DNA of 64,000 bases from Leucobacter sp. Psy1 (GTDB taxonomy: Bacteria; Actinomycetota; Actinomycetes; Actinomycetales; Microbacteriaceae), in the NCBI RefSeq assembly GCF_020096995.1, contig NZ_CP083692.1:2418001-2482000 (forward strand), in the 5' to 3' direction. The notes under the pieces were generated by a model. That model was given only the letters and a program-made list of their open reading frames with translations. It made no database searches and was not told the origin of the DNA. The first letter of the stretch is position 1; the number at the start of each line of letters is the position of its first letter. Shown piece by piece: positions 8,022 through 15,821 of this stretch. The position numbers and the translations under genes are program-made.

Positions 8022-8894
8022 CTACTCCTGGTGCACCACGTGCGGGTCGCCGAACCACGCCTTGTACAGATCGTAGAAGTTGCGGTTGCCGTAGGTGGAG
8101 CATTCGTCGCCCTCCCCCTGTCCGGCGGCGAGCGCCGAGAGGTTCGGCTGGTACGGCGTGTAGTTGTAGAGCCCGGCGGTGGCCCAGTTCATGATGTAGA
8201 CGTCGGAGACGCCGCAGCGGTCGCGATCGGGGTGGTACTGGATGGTGTTCATCTTGAAGGGCCGGTAGTTGAAGTTCTCCGGGTGCTGCCGGTACACCTG
8301 GTACTGCCGTGCACCCCAGTACAGCTGGTTGGCGAAGCCGTAGAAGTCCTCGTCGCAGTTCGCTGACCGGTTGGGGCCGCTGTCGGGGCAGGCGTACCCC
8401 ATGGCACGGTCGTACCGCCAGCTCTCGGGCTCTCGCAGCCCCACGAGCGCGGTCTCCTTCTGCAGGATCACCAGGAGCGCCCGCTGGCTGATGCCGCACG
8501 CCTCCCCGACCTGGGCGATGATCTCCGCGGCTGTGTGGTGCTTCTTGCCTGAGAAGTCATCGCAGTAGTCGTCGGCAGGTCGAGTCTCGGTGTCCTCGCT
8601 GAAGTTGCGGAGGCTCTTGCGTGTCGGGTCGGGCACGCGTGCATCGAGGAACGCCTCGATCTCGTCAGCGGTCATCGCGTCACCGTCGTAGAAGAGGTCA
8701 TCCGCGATGATCATGCCGGGGTCGAAACGGTCGGGCACGTTGGGCGTGTGGGCAGGGGAGACGATGAGAGCGACGCCTCCCACGGCGAGCAGCAGCGCGA
8801 TGCCCCCGCCGGCGACGCCCCGAAGCACTCGCTTCCCGTCGATGCGGGTGAGCAGTCGCCGGACGTCGAAACGCTTCCGAGCTCCGTGCCGCAT
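8022..8894 (-). CDS. conserved secreted/anchored actinobacterial protein of unknown function
   Basis: 290 aa from ATG 8892-8894; an open frame continues to 9431 but overlaps a clear gene on the other strand. One hydrophobic helix (about 27-47, ALLLAVGGVALIVS) anchors or exports it. The outer part has a strongly patterned domain: FDPGMIIADDLFYDGDAM, EIEAFLDARV, ACGISQRALLVILQKE, YDRAMGYACPDSG, NTIQYHPDRDRCG, GLYNYTPYQPN, and a final NRNFYDLYKAWFG. Several cysteines suggest disulfides. The family is widespread in actinobacteria and sometimes labelled hemagglutinin without proof. The LLVILQKE segment recalls the catalytic-Glu region of lysozyme-like folds, but I cannot show enzymatic activity. 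Confidence 0.75.
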   Translation of the reverse strand: MRHGARKRFDVRRLLTRIDGKRVLRGVAGGGIALLLAVGGVALIVSPAHTPNVPDRFDPGMIIADDLFYDGDAMTADEIEAFLDARVPDPTRKSLRNFSEDTETRPADDYCDDFSGKKHHTAAEIIAQVGEACGISQRALLVILQKETALVGLREPESWRYDRAMGYACPDSGPNRSANCDEDFYGFANQLYWGARQYQVYRQHPENFNYRPFKMNTIQYHPDRDRCGVSDVYIMNWATAGLYNYTPYQPNLSALAAGQGEGDECSTYGNRNFYDLYKAWFGDPHVVHQE

Positions 8895-8981
8895 GACTTC
8901 CACGATAGGCGACCCGACCGCTCCGCTCCTGAGTCTCCGACCGTTCTGGCAGCATGGGTTGTGACGATGAGGGGACTTCGC

Positions 8982-9803
8982 ATGCAGATCGACACACTGC
9001 CCAACCTCCGTGATGTCGGCGGCCACTCCACCACCGACGGCCGCACCGTCCGCACCGGCGTGGTCTTCCGCTCCGTCGACCTCGGCAGGCTCGATGCAAC
9101 AGGGATCGCGCAGGTGTCCGAGCTCGGCGTGCGCACCGTCTACGATCTCCGCACCGCAGCGGAGCGCGACGCCCGACCCGATCGCCTGCCCTCGGGCATC
9201 GAAGAGGTCACGCTCGACGTCTTTGCCGACGCCGAGCACCAAGCCCCTGCACAACTCCAGCAGCTCCTCTCCGACCCGGAGGCGGCGCGCGCGTTCGCCG
9301 AACAAGGCGGGATCGAGACGCAGTTCACGAGTGCGTACCGCGACCTCGTGCGCCTGCCCAGCGCGCGACGCTCGTACGCCGCACTCTTCCGGGGACTGAC
9401 CACGGCGCCGCAGCGCCCTGCGCTGTTCCACTGCACCACGGGCAAGGATCGCACCGGATGGGCCGCAGCCGCCCTGCTCACATTCCTCGGTGTGGAGGCG
9501 AGCATCGTCCTGGACGACTACCTTCGCACCAACACCGACCTCATCCCGGCTCTGCGCCCCTTGTTCGACCGATTCGAGGCAGCGGGTGGGGATCCGAGGC
9601 TCTTGGATCCCGTGCTCGGCGTGCGGACCGAGTATCTCGACACCGCGTTCAGCGCCGTCGATGAGGACTACGGGTCGATCGAGGGATACTTCACCGACGG
9701 GCTCGGGCTCGATGAGCGGACGCTCGAGCAGCTCCGCGAGGCGCTGCTCACCGATCCCGACACCGACGCCGGACCCGGCTCCGCCACGAGCGCCGAAGCC
9801 TAG
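8982..9803 (+). CDS. tyrosine-protein phosphatase (lipid/protein phosphatase-like)
   Basis: 273 aa starting at ATG 8982, chosen because GAGGGGA lies about 6 nt upstream (ATG 8967 is the alternative). It opens with the family pattern LPNLRDVGGHSTTDGRTV and FRSVDL, then YDLRTAAERD. The P-loop HCTTGKDRTG (150-159, nucleophile C151, Arg157) is intact. Such secreted or cytosolic phosphatases (Mycobacterium PtpB-like) dephosphorylate Tyr/Ser/Thr residues or phosphoinositides. No signal peptide is visible, so it is probably cytosolic. Its stop codon overlaps the stop of the convergent nrdF gene (shared CTAG at 9800-9803). Confidence 0.87.
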   Translation: MQIDTLPNLRDVGGHSTTDGRTVRTGVVFRSVDLGRLDATGIAQVSELGVRTVYDLRTAAERDARPDRLPSGIEEVTLDVFADAEHQAPAQLQQLLSDPEAARAFAEQGGIETQFTSAYRDLVRLPSARRSYAALFRGLTTAPQRPALFHCTTGKDRTGWAAAALLTFLGVEASIVLDDYLRTNTDLIPALRPLFDRFEAAGGDPRLLDPVLGVRTEYLDTAFSAVDEDYGSIEGYFTDGLGLDERTLEQLREALLTDPDTDAGPGSATSAEA

Positions 9804-10810
9804 AACTCCCAGTCCTCATCTCGCGTCGCCTCTGACGTGCCGATGACATACGACGAGCCGCTGCCGCTGAAGAAGTCGTGATTCTCGTCTGCCCCTGGGG
9901 CGAGAGCTGCGAGGATCTCGGGGCTGACGCGCGTCTCGGCGGCGTCGAATCGTGGGGCGTAGCCGAGGTTCATGAGGGCTTTGTTGGCGTTGTAGCGCAC
10001 GAACGCGGCGACATCATCCATCAGTCCGAGCGGCGCATAGAGTTCTCCGGAGTACGCGAGCTCCATCTCGTAGAGCTCTTCGAGCAGCGCGAAGGTGAAC
10101 TTCTCCATCTCGGCGCGCTCCGCAGCTGTGTGGGCTTCGAGCCCGCGCTGGTACTTGTATCCCGAGTAGTACCCGTGCACCGCCTTGTCTCGCAGGATGA
10201 GGCGGATCATGTCGGCGGTGTTGGTGAGCGTCGCGTGCACCGAGAAATGGAGCGGCAAATAGAAACCGGCGTAGAGCAGCAGCGAGGAGAGCAGTGTCGA
10301 TGACACCTTCCGCTTCAGCGGATCGGGCCCGAAGTAGTGCTGCAGCACAGTCTTGCAGCGCTGCTGCAAGAGGTCGTTGCCGACGGCCCAGCGGTAGGCG
10401 TCATCGATCTCGGGGGTGCTCGTCAATGTGGAGAAGACGGATGAGTACGAGCGGGCGTGCACCGACTGCATGAACGCGATGTTGGTGTACACGGCCTCCT
10501 CGTGCTCGGTGCGGGCGTCCTGAATCTGGCAGATCTCCCCCACCGTCGCCTGCACCGTGTCGAGCATCGTGAGACCAGTGAAGACGCGCATCGTCAGCGT
10601 GCGCTGCACCTCATCCATGCCCTGCCAGGCGGGGAGGTCGTTGGAGAGCGGCACCTTTTCCGGGAGCCAGAAGTTCGCGGTCAGCCGGTTCCAGACTTCC
10701 AAGTCCTTCTCATCTGAGACGCGGTTCCAGTTGATCGGGCGGAGACGAGCTGCTGGGTCGTGCCGGTAGGCGGGCGGAGTGACGGACGGTGAGGTGAGCG
10801 GCGCGTTCAT
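9800..10810 (-). CDS. nrdF: ribonucleotide reductase small subunit NrdF, class Ie (metal-free) QSK type
   Basis: 336-aa R2 protein, the radical-generating subunit for NrdE. It starts at ATG 10808-10810 with AGAAAGG about 7 nt before it. The overall pattern is that of class Ib NrdF, but the metal site is altered. Asp84 (MLDTVQ), His118 (SVHARSY), His212 (AVHGYY) and the radical tyrosine Tyr122 are kept. The three glutamates of class Ib are replaced by Gln115 (codon CAG, 10466-10468), Ser175 (TCC, 10286-10288) and Lys209 (AAG, 10184-10186). Exactly this Gln/Ser/Lys set defines one of the two variants of class Ie R2 proteins, which bind no metal and use a tyrosine-derived DOPA radical whose formation needs NrdI. 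The nrdI gene lies 90 nt upstream; nrdE is absent from the window. Confidence 0.95.
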   Translation of the reverse strand: MNAPLTSPSVTPPAYRHDPAARLRPINWNRVSDEKDLEVWNRLTANFWLPEKVPLSNDLPAWQGMDEVQRTLTMRVFTGLTMLDTVQATVGEICQIQDARTEHEEAVYTNIAFMQSVHARSYSSVFSTLTSTPEIDDAYRWAVGNDLLQQRCKTVLQHYFGPDPLKRKVSSTLLSSLLLYAGFYLPLHFSVHATLTNTADMIRLILRDKAVHGYYSGYKYQRGLEAHTAAERAEMEKFTFALLEELYEMELAYSGELYAPLGLMDDVAAFVRYNANKALMNLGYAPRFDAAETRVSPEILAALAPGADENHDFFSGSGSSYVIGTSEATRDEDWEF

Positions 10811-10900
10811 GCGGGGCCTTTCTGGTCGGAATGGGCGGGTGACGTTGGCGGAGTCGAGAAGCGTGGAGCAGCAGTCAGAGCACAGCGGGATGCGCGGTCG

Positions 10901-11386
10901 TTATGCGGATCGGCGGCCGCGCTCGGCTTCCCAGAATTCGCGCAGTCCCGCATCGACGCGCTGCACGTCGTCCGGAGTGCCGAGCAGTTCGAACCGATAC
11001 AGTTCGGGCACTCCGCACTTCTCGGCGATGATGGGCCCGGCGACGCAGTAGTGCTCACCGAAGTTGGTATTCCCCGCGGTGATGACGCCGCGGATCAGCG
11101 ACCGGTTCACCTCGTCGTTGAGAAACGCGATCACCTGCTTCGGCACGGCCCCTTTATGCTCGCCTCCGCCGTAGCTCGGCACGACGAGCACGTAGGGTTC
11201 TCGGACCCGGATCATCCCCTCGACGCGTGGGCGGAGCGGAATGCGGATGGCCCGTCGGTCGAGACGTTCCACGAAGCGGCGGGTGTTCTCCGACGCGCTC
11301 GAGAAGTAGACGAGGTCGGCGCTCGCCTCGCGCGAGATCTCGTGCGATTCGAAGCCGACACTTCCACGGATGGGCGCGGTGTTCAC
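10901..11386 (-). CDS. nrdI: NrdI flavodoxin-like activator of NrdF
   Basis: 161 aa from GTG 11384-11386, preceded by AGAGGAG at about 5 nt. FMN-binding flavodoxin-like motifs are present: [18 protein letters not shown] (phosphate loop), VPSYGGG...[12 protein letters not shown], and [19 protein letters not shown] with the C-terminal [11 protein letters not shown]. NrdI supplies the superoxide-level oxidant for class Ib NrdF and, in class Ie systems, is needed to convert the active-site tyrosine to DOPA and oxidise it. The N-terminal 25 residues extend beyond the flavodoxin core. It is first in the nrdI-nrdF transcript; the 90-nt gap to nrdF holds no gene. Confidence 0.93.
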   Translation of the reverse strand: MNTAPIRGSVGFESHEISREASADLVYFSSASENTRRFVERLDRRAIRIPLRPRVEGMIRVREPYVLVVPSYGGGEHKGAVPKQVIAFLNDEVNRSLIRGVITAGNTNFGEHYCVAGPIIAEKCGVPELYRFELLGTPDDVQRVDAGLREFWEAERGRRSA

Positions 11387-11466
11387 GGGTCTCCTCTGGG
11401 GTCTCTGCAGCACGACTCCGGGACGGATGCTCCCGGGCACTCTCGCGCTTCGCACTGGCGAGATTC

Positions 11467-11495
11467 ATTATTGTTCGGAGCTCCAAACAATGCAA
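11467..11495 (-). promoter_or_regulatory. predicted nrdI promoter with embedded 22-bp palindrome
   Basis: Read leftward, TTGCAT (11490-11495) and AATAAT (11467-11472) are separated by exactly 17 bp, a plausible -35/-10 pair. Across the spacer lies a 22-bp dyad (11470-11491) of arms ATTGTTCGGAG and CTCCAAACAAT, with one mismatched pair. It begins 84 bp upstream of the nrdI GTG. The layout is that of a repressor operator occluding a promoter. It is not the NrdR box and does not fit the DtxR/IdeR box. The rest of the 291-bp intergenic region (11387-11677) shows no gene. Confidence 0.6.
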
Positions 11496-11677
11496 ATACG
11501 GCACGCCAAACATGTGCTGGAGGGTATTGCCGAGCGGAAACGCGCACGCTGAAGTCCGATCCGGCGCACACGACCGCCGACATATGCGAGAAGTGCGCGC
11601 GATCGTCGCGGCGCTCATTCGCATTACCGAGATCGCTCGCCCCTGGAACCTCCGCAGGAGCCGAAATCGCCTGAGAG

Positions 11678-12349
11678 TTAGGCGGAGGTCACCCACACCG
11701 AGTCAGTCGCTACGCGCCCGAGGGGGAACGTCGCTCCACCCTCGACCTCGACCTCGACGGACTCGGAGTACGGCGCCCCGGCGCGGGTTGTGAGCACGGT
11801 ACCGACGGCGATCCCGTGCGACGCGAAGTACTGGAGCAGCTCAGGATCCGCGTCGGAGACGCGCTCGGCGCGCACCCGATGTCCCGCCGGCACGCTCGAC
11901 AGGCGCACCGCATCCGGGCGGTGCACGTCACCGCCGGCACTCGGGATCGGGTCTCCGTGCGGGTCCCGCGTCGGGTGCCCGAGGTGCCCGTCGATCCGGG
12001 TGATCATGAAGTCGGAGACGGCGTGCTCGAGGGTCTCGGCTTCGTCGTGCACCTGATCCCACGTGTACCCGAGCGTCTCGACCAGGAACGTCTCGATGAG
12101 TCGATGACGGCGCACCATCTCGATGGCGTAGTCGCGACCGAGCTCCGTCAGAGCGATCGCCCCGTACGGCGCATGGTCGAGCAGCCCCTGCTCGCTCAGC
12201 TTCCGCACCGCGTCCGACGCCGTCGACAGCTTGACGCCGGCTTTCTCCGCGATGGTCGTCGCCGTGACGGGTGCGTCAGACCACTCCTGAAGGCTCCACA
12301 CGGCCTTCAGGTAGTTCTGGGTGCTGGCGGAAAGCTCGGAGACGGACAC
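11678..12349 (-). CDS. DtxR/MntR-family metal-dependent transcriptional regulator
   Basis: 223 aa from GTG 12347-12349; TAGACT (12357-12362, read leftward) ends 7 nt before it, indicating a leaderless mRNA. An N-terminal winged helix (TATTIAEKAGVKLSTASDAVRKL) is followed by the dimerisation/metal domain with H82, E86 (RHRLIETFL), H101, E105, E108, H109 (VHDEAETLEH), and a C-terminal FeoA/SH3-like domain (about 147-223). Relative to DtxR, the Cys102 ligand is Glu (E105 here), as in manganese-sensing MntR. The first-helix ligand position (Met10 in DtxR, Asp8 in MntR) is Asn12. Mn(II) sensing is therefore the best guess. It lies directly upstream of nrdI-nrdF on the same strand. Confidence 0.85.
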   Translation of the reverse strand: MSVSELSASTQNYLKAVWSLQEWSDAPVTATTIAEKAGVKLSTASDAVRKLSEQGLLDHAPYGAIALTELGRDYAIEMVRRHRLIETFLVETLGYTWDQVHDEAETLEHAVSDFMITRIDGHLGHPTRDPHGDPIPSAGGDVHRPDAVRLSSVPAGHRVRAERVSDADPELLQYFASHGIAVGTVLTTRAGAPYSESVEVEVEGGATFPLGRVATDSVWVTSA

Positions 12350-12406
12350 GCGCCCCAGTCTAACGGCGGCAGCGCGAGCAGCTCTGTGCGGGGTTAGCCT
12401 GGAGGC

Positions 12407-13045
12407 ATGCTCATCCCGCCAGACCTTCCGGAGGGCGCCCACCATGTGCCGGCGTGGCTCTCCCTCGACGAGCAGCGCTGGATCATCGGTCAGTTCCTCA
12501 CCTGGGCCGATGGTCCCGTGCCGATTCGGGCCGCGCGCGTGCGCGGACACGAGATGTCGGTGAAGACCGTCTGCCTGGGATGGCACTGGCGCCCCTACCA
12601 GTACTCGCGCGAGGCCGTCGACGTCAACGGCAACCGGGTCCTCGAATTTCCCGACTGGCTCGGAGATCTCGGTCGACGCGCCCTGGTCGAGGCGACCGGT
12701 GATCCGCGTGCCGGTGAGGACTACGCACCCGACACGGCGCTCGTGAACTACTACGACGCGAACGCGCGTATGGGCATGCACCAGGACAAGGATGAACGTT
12801 CCGATGCTCCCGTGGTCTCGCTCTCGATCGGCGACACCTGCGTGTTCCGCTTCGGAAACACCGAGCACCGCAATCGGCCCTATCAGGATCTCGAGCTCGC
12901 GTCTGGCGATCTCTTCGTCTTCGGGGGCCCATCACGATTCGCCTTCCACGGCGTGCAGAAGACGTTCCCCGGGACCGCTCCAGACGGGTGCGGTCTCGAT
13001 CACGGACGAGTGAACATTACGATGCGTGTCACCGGTCTCTCTTGA
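12407..13045 (+). CDS. AlkB-like 2-oxoglutarate/Fe(II) dioxygenase
   Basis: 212-aa protein of the AlkB family, which repairs N-alkylated bases by oxidative dealkylation using Fe(II), O2 and 2-oxoglutarate. The iron ligands HxD (MHQDKDE, H125 and D127) and H181 (RFAFHGV) and the 2-oxoglutarate arginine (RVNITMR, R207) are visible, as is VNYYDANARMGMH. The size equals E. coli AlkB. A TAGCCT box (12395-12400) ends 6 nt before ATG 12407, so the mRNA is probably leaderless. The GGAGG in between is too close to the ATG to act as a normal ribosome site. It is divergent from the metalloregulator gene; the two start codons are 57 bp apart. Confidence 0.9.
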   Translation: MLIPPDLPEGAHHVPAWLSLDEQRWIIGQFLTWADGPVPIRAARVRGHEMSVKTVCLGWHWRPYQYSREAVDVNGNRVLEFPDWLGDLGRRALVEATGDPRAGEDYAPDTALVNYYDANARMGMHQDKDERSDAPVVSLSIGDTCVFRFGNTEHRNRPYQDLELASGDLFVFGGPSRFAFHGVQKTFPGTAPDGCGLDHGRVNITMRVTGLS

Positions 13046-13079
13046 TCCACCCCGGGTGCCCCGGAGTATGGTGGGCCGC

Positions 13080-14093
13080 ATGGTCGCGTATCGGTATCTC
13101 GGAAACAGCGGATTCAAGGTCTCGGAGATCACCTATGGCAATTGGGTGACGCACGGGTCGCAGGTCGAAGACGACGCCGCGATCGCCACCGTCCACGCGG
13201 CGCTGGACCACGGCATTACGACGTTCGACACTGCGGACGTGTATGCCAACACCCGCGCGGAAGCGGTGCTCGGCGAAGCGCTCAAGGGACAGCGACGGGA
13301 CACGCTGGAGTTGATGACCAAGGTCTACTTCCCGACCGGAGCCAAAGGGCCGAACAATACGGGGCTCAGCCGGAAGCACATCCGCGACTCGGTCGACGGC
13401 TCCCTGCGCCGACTCGGGACCGAGTACATCGATGTGTACCAGGCGCACCGATTCGACTCAGAGACCCCGCTGGAGGAGACGTTCCAGGCCTTCGCGGACC
13501 TCGTCCGCCTGGGCAAGGTGCTCTACATCGGCGTCTCCGAATGGACGGCCGAACAGTTGCGCGCCGGCCACGCCCTGGCCAAGGACCTGGGGATCCAGCT
13601 GGTCTCGAACCAGCCGCAGTACTCGGCGCTCTGGCGGGTGATCGAGGACCGCGTCGTGCCGACGTCCCAGGAACTCGGGATCACTCAGGTCGTGTGGTCC
13701 CCGCTCGCGCAGGGCGTGCTGACCGGGAAGTACCGCGCAGGCGAAGCGCTGCCCGAGGGTTCACGCGCCGCGAACGAGAAGAGCCGCGACAACGTGGATC
13801 AGCGCTTCTTGCGCGACGAGGTACTCAGGGCGGTGCAGCGGCTCCGGCCGCTCGCCGACGAGGCGGGCTTGACGATGCCACAACTCGGCATCGCCTGGGT
13901 GCTGCAGAACCCGAACGTCTCCGCGGCACTCGTCGGAGCTTCCCGTCCCGAGCAGCTCGGCGACACGGTTCGCGCCTCAGGGATCACCCTCGACGCGGAC
14001 CTGCTCCAAGCGATCGATGACGCGCTCGAGGGGGTCGTCGAGCGGGATCCCGCGCTTACGGAATCCTCCTCCCCGGAGCGCCGACTGGTCTGA
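13080..14093 (+). CDS. aldo/keto reductase (potassium-channel beta-subunit-like)
   Basis: 337-aa NADPH-dependent oxidoreductase with a TIM barrel. Catalytic elements are FDTADVYANTRAE (Asp and Tyr), LMTKVYFP (Lys) and YQAHRFD (His). The C-terminal cofactor loop VGASRPEQLGDTV is present, and LGNSGFKVSEITYGNWVTHG marks the N-terminus. The family resembles YghZ and Kv-beta type enzymes that reduce aldehydes and ketones; the substrate is unknown. The start at ATG 13080 is chosen because TATGGT (13067-13072) ends 7 nt before it (leaderless). An upstream in-frame ATG at 13068 lies inside that box. It starts 34 bp after the dioxygenase gene. Confidence 0.88.
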   Translation: MVAYRYLGNSGFKVSEITYGNWVTHGSQVEDDAAIATVHAALDHGITTFDTADVYANTRAEAVLGEALKGQRRDTLELMTKVYFPTGAKGPNNTGLSRKHIRDSVDGSLRRLGTEYIDVYQAHRFDSETPLEETFQAFADLVRLGKVLYIGVSEWTAEQLRAGHALAKDLGIQLVSNQPQYSALWRVIEDRVVPTSQELGITQVVWSPLAQGVLTGKYRAGEALPEGSRAANEKSRDNVDQRFLRDEVLRAVQRLRPLADEAGLTMPQLGIAWVLQNPNVSAALVGASRPEQLGDTVRASGITLDADLLQAIDDALEGVVERDPALTESSSPERRLV

Positions 14094-14099
14094 GCCGTT

Positions 14100-15662
14100 T
14101 CAGGTGCCGCAGAATGTCGTGCCGATCCACGACCCTGCCGGCGCCGGGAGCGCGAACCGCGCTCGATCCGGCCGCACGTCGAACGGCGCGCGGAGCACCT
14201 CCACGAGTCGGGTCAGCGGAGCAAGGTCACCCGCCGTCGCCGCGTCGAGGGCTTCTTCGACGAGGTGATTCCTCGGGACGTAGACAGGGTTGACGCGGTC
14301 CATGGCGTCGGCATCGGGCTCGAGCGCCCGCCACGCCTCGGTCCACGGACGGGGCCAGGCATCCGCACCAGCCGCGCTGCGCTGGTCGCTCCCCGCGTCC
14401 GCTGACGAGGTGTAGAAGGCGCGGATCGCCGTGTCATCTCCGCGCGCCGCGTCGGCGAGCGCCCGGAAGAACCCGGTGTAATCCAGACGATGATCCCGAA
14501 GATCCTGGAGGATGGTCTGCGCGAGCTCGGTGTCGCGATGCACCGCCTCATCGGAGTCGGTCGTCGAGGCGGCTCGGGAGTCCTCTCCGTGTGAAATGCC
14601 CAGTTTCGCCCGCATGCCCCGGAGCCACGCGGATTCATACAGCGCCGCGAAGCGGCCGATGCGATCCTCCGCGATCTCGATGGCACGCGTCTCGTCGCCG
14701 TCGAGCAGCGGCAGAAGCGCCTCAGCGAAGCGGGCGAGGTTCCACTGGGCGACTCCCGGCTGATTCCCATAGGAGTACCGGCCGTTATGGTCGATCGAGC
14801 TGAAGACGGTCGTCGGCTCGAACGCATCCATGAACGCGCATGGACCGTAGTCGATAGTCTCTCCGGCGATCGAGACGTTGTCGGTGTTCATGACGCCGTG
14901 GATGAAGCCCACGAGCATCCAGTCGGCGACGAGCTGGGCCTGAGCCTCGATCACCCCGTCCAGGAGGGCGAGCGCAGGGGTATCGTCGTCCTGCCGCTCC
15001 GGATAGTGACGTTCGAGCGCGTGCGCGACCAGCCGAGAGAGCAGCTCTTCGTCGCGCATCGACCGCGCGTACTGGAACGTGCCGACACGCAAATGACTGC
15101 GCGCGACCCTGACGAGCACGGCTCCCGGAAGCAGTTCCGCATCGCGTCGCACCCGCCGACCAGTATCGATGACCGCGAGGGCCCGAGTCGTACGGATCCC
15201 GAGCGCGTGCATAGCCTCGCCGAGCACATACTCCCGCAGCATGGGCCCGATCGCGGCGTACCCGTCGCTGCGAGCGAACGGCGTGGGTCCCGAACCCTTG
15301 AGGTGAAGGTCCCTGAGTTCCCCCAGAGCGTTCGTCCGCTCGCCGAGGAGCAAGGCGCGCCCGTCTCCGAGTCGAGCGGAGTAGTTTCCGAACTGGTGGC
15401 CTGCGTATGCCTGGGCCACCGGGCGCGCCCCCTCGGCGAGTTCGTTGCCGAGCAGGGAGCGCACCCCTGATTCGGATCTGAGCCATCGTGGTTCGAGGCC
15501 GATATCGCGAGCGACCGCGTCGTTCAGCACGAGCAGCGCAGGACGCTCCGGCTCCCCGGCCTCCCACGGCACCGCGAGTTCCGGGAAGGCGCTCGCGTAC
15601 ACGTCGGAGACCCCGATCCCGATTTCTGACGTGTCCTGTTCTCTCACCTGCTGTCCCTGCAT
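14100..15662 (-). CDS. selO: SelO/YdiU-family protein adenylyltransferase
   Basis: 520-aa pseudokinase-fold enzyme. SelO transfers AMP from ATP to Ser/Thr/Tyr residues of proteins involved in redox homeostasis. Family blocks are AYAGHQFGNYSARLGDGRA, HLKGSGPTPFARSDGYAA (ATP-binding loop and lysine), REYVLGEAMHALGI, VARSHLRVGTFQ, GFIHGVMNTDNVSI (catalytic loop and metal Asn), IDYGPCAFMD (DFG-like) and YGNQP. The C-terminus ends TTFCGT, keeping a single Cys instead of the CxxU of eukaryotic forms. The start at ATG 15660-15662 is supported by TATCCT (15670-15675, read leftward) ending 7 nt before it (leaderless). Convergent with the aldo/keto reductase; the gap is 6 nt. Confidence 0.92.
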   Translation of the reverse strand: MQGQQVREQDTSEIGIGVSDVYASAFPELAVPWEAGEPERPALLVLNDAVARDIGLEPRWLRSESGVRSLLGNELAEGARPVAQAYAGHQFGNYSARLGDGRALLLGERTNALGELRDLHLKGSGPTPFARSDGYAAIGPMLREYVLGEAMHALGIRTTRALAVIDTGRRVRRDAELLPGAVLVRVARSHLRVGTFQYARSMRDEELLSRLVAHALERHYPERQDDDTPALALLDGVIEAQAQLVADWMLVGFIHGVMNTDNVSIAGETIDYGPCAFMDAFEPTTVFSSIDHNGRYSYGNQPGVAQWNLARFAEALLPLLDGDETRAIEIAEDRIGRFAALYESAWLRGMRAKLGISHGEDSRAASTTDSDEAVHRDTELAQTILQDLRDHRLDYTGFFRALADAARGDDTAIRAFYTSSADAGSDQRSAAGADAWPRPWTEAWRALEPDADAMDRVNPVYVPRNHLVEEALDAATAGDLAPLTRLVEVLRAPFDVRPDRARFALPAPAGSWIGTTFCGT

Positions 15663-15821
15663 GGCCCTGAGGATACGGGGCCATGCTCCGTACGCACTCA
15701 GTCTGAGCCGTCTCCCGGGCAGCTGCGCAGCGTGTGCCGGGTATCCTAGGGAGCGCACGATGCGCGTCCGCCCTCAGAACGACTCGCAGCACCAGTACGC
15801 ACGATCCACGGGAGCAGACAC

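Noticed and set aside
10184..10468. The Gln/Ser/Lys changes in NrdF as sequencing errors or pseudogene decay
   Set aside because: Three independent codon changes, in frame, hit exactly the three glutamate positions and match the described QSK set; the rest of the protein is intact.
12391..12400. GGGTTAGCCT as half of a DtxR/IdeR box near the metalloregulator gene
   Set aside because: The second half-site is missing, and the TAGCCT part is better explained as the leaderless -10 of the AlkB-like gene.
14100..14117. Selenocysteine at the SelO C-terminus
   Set aside because: The terminal codons encode TTFCGT with a normal cysteine and stop; no in-frame TGA-Sec context.
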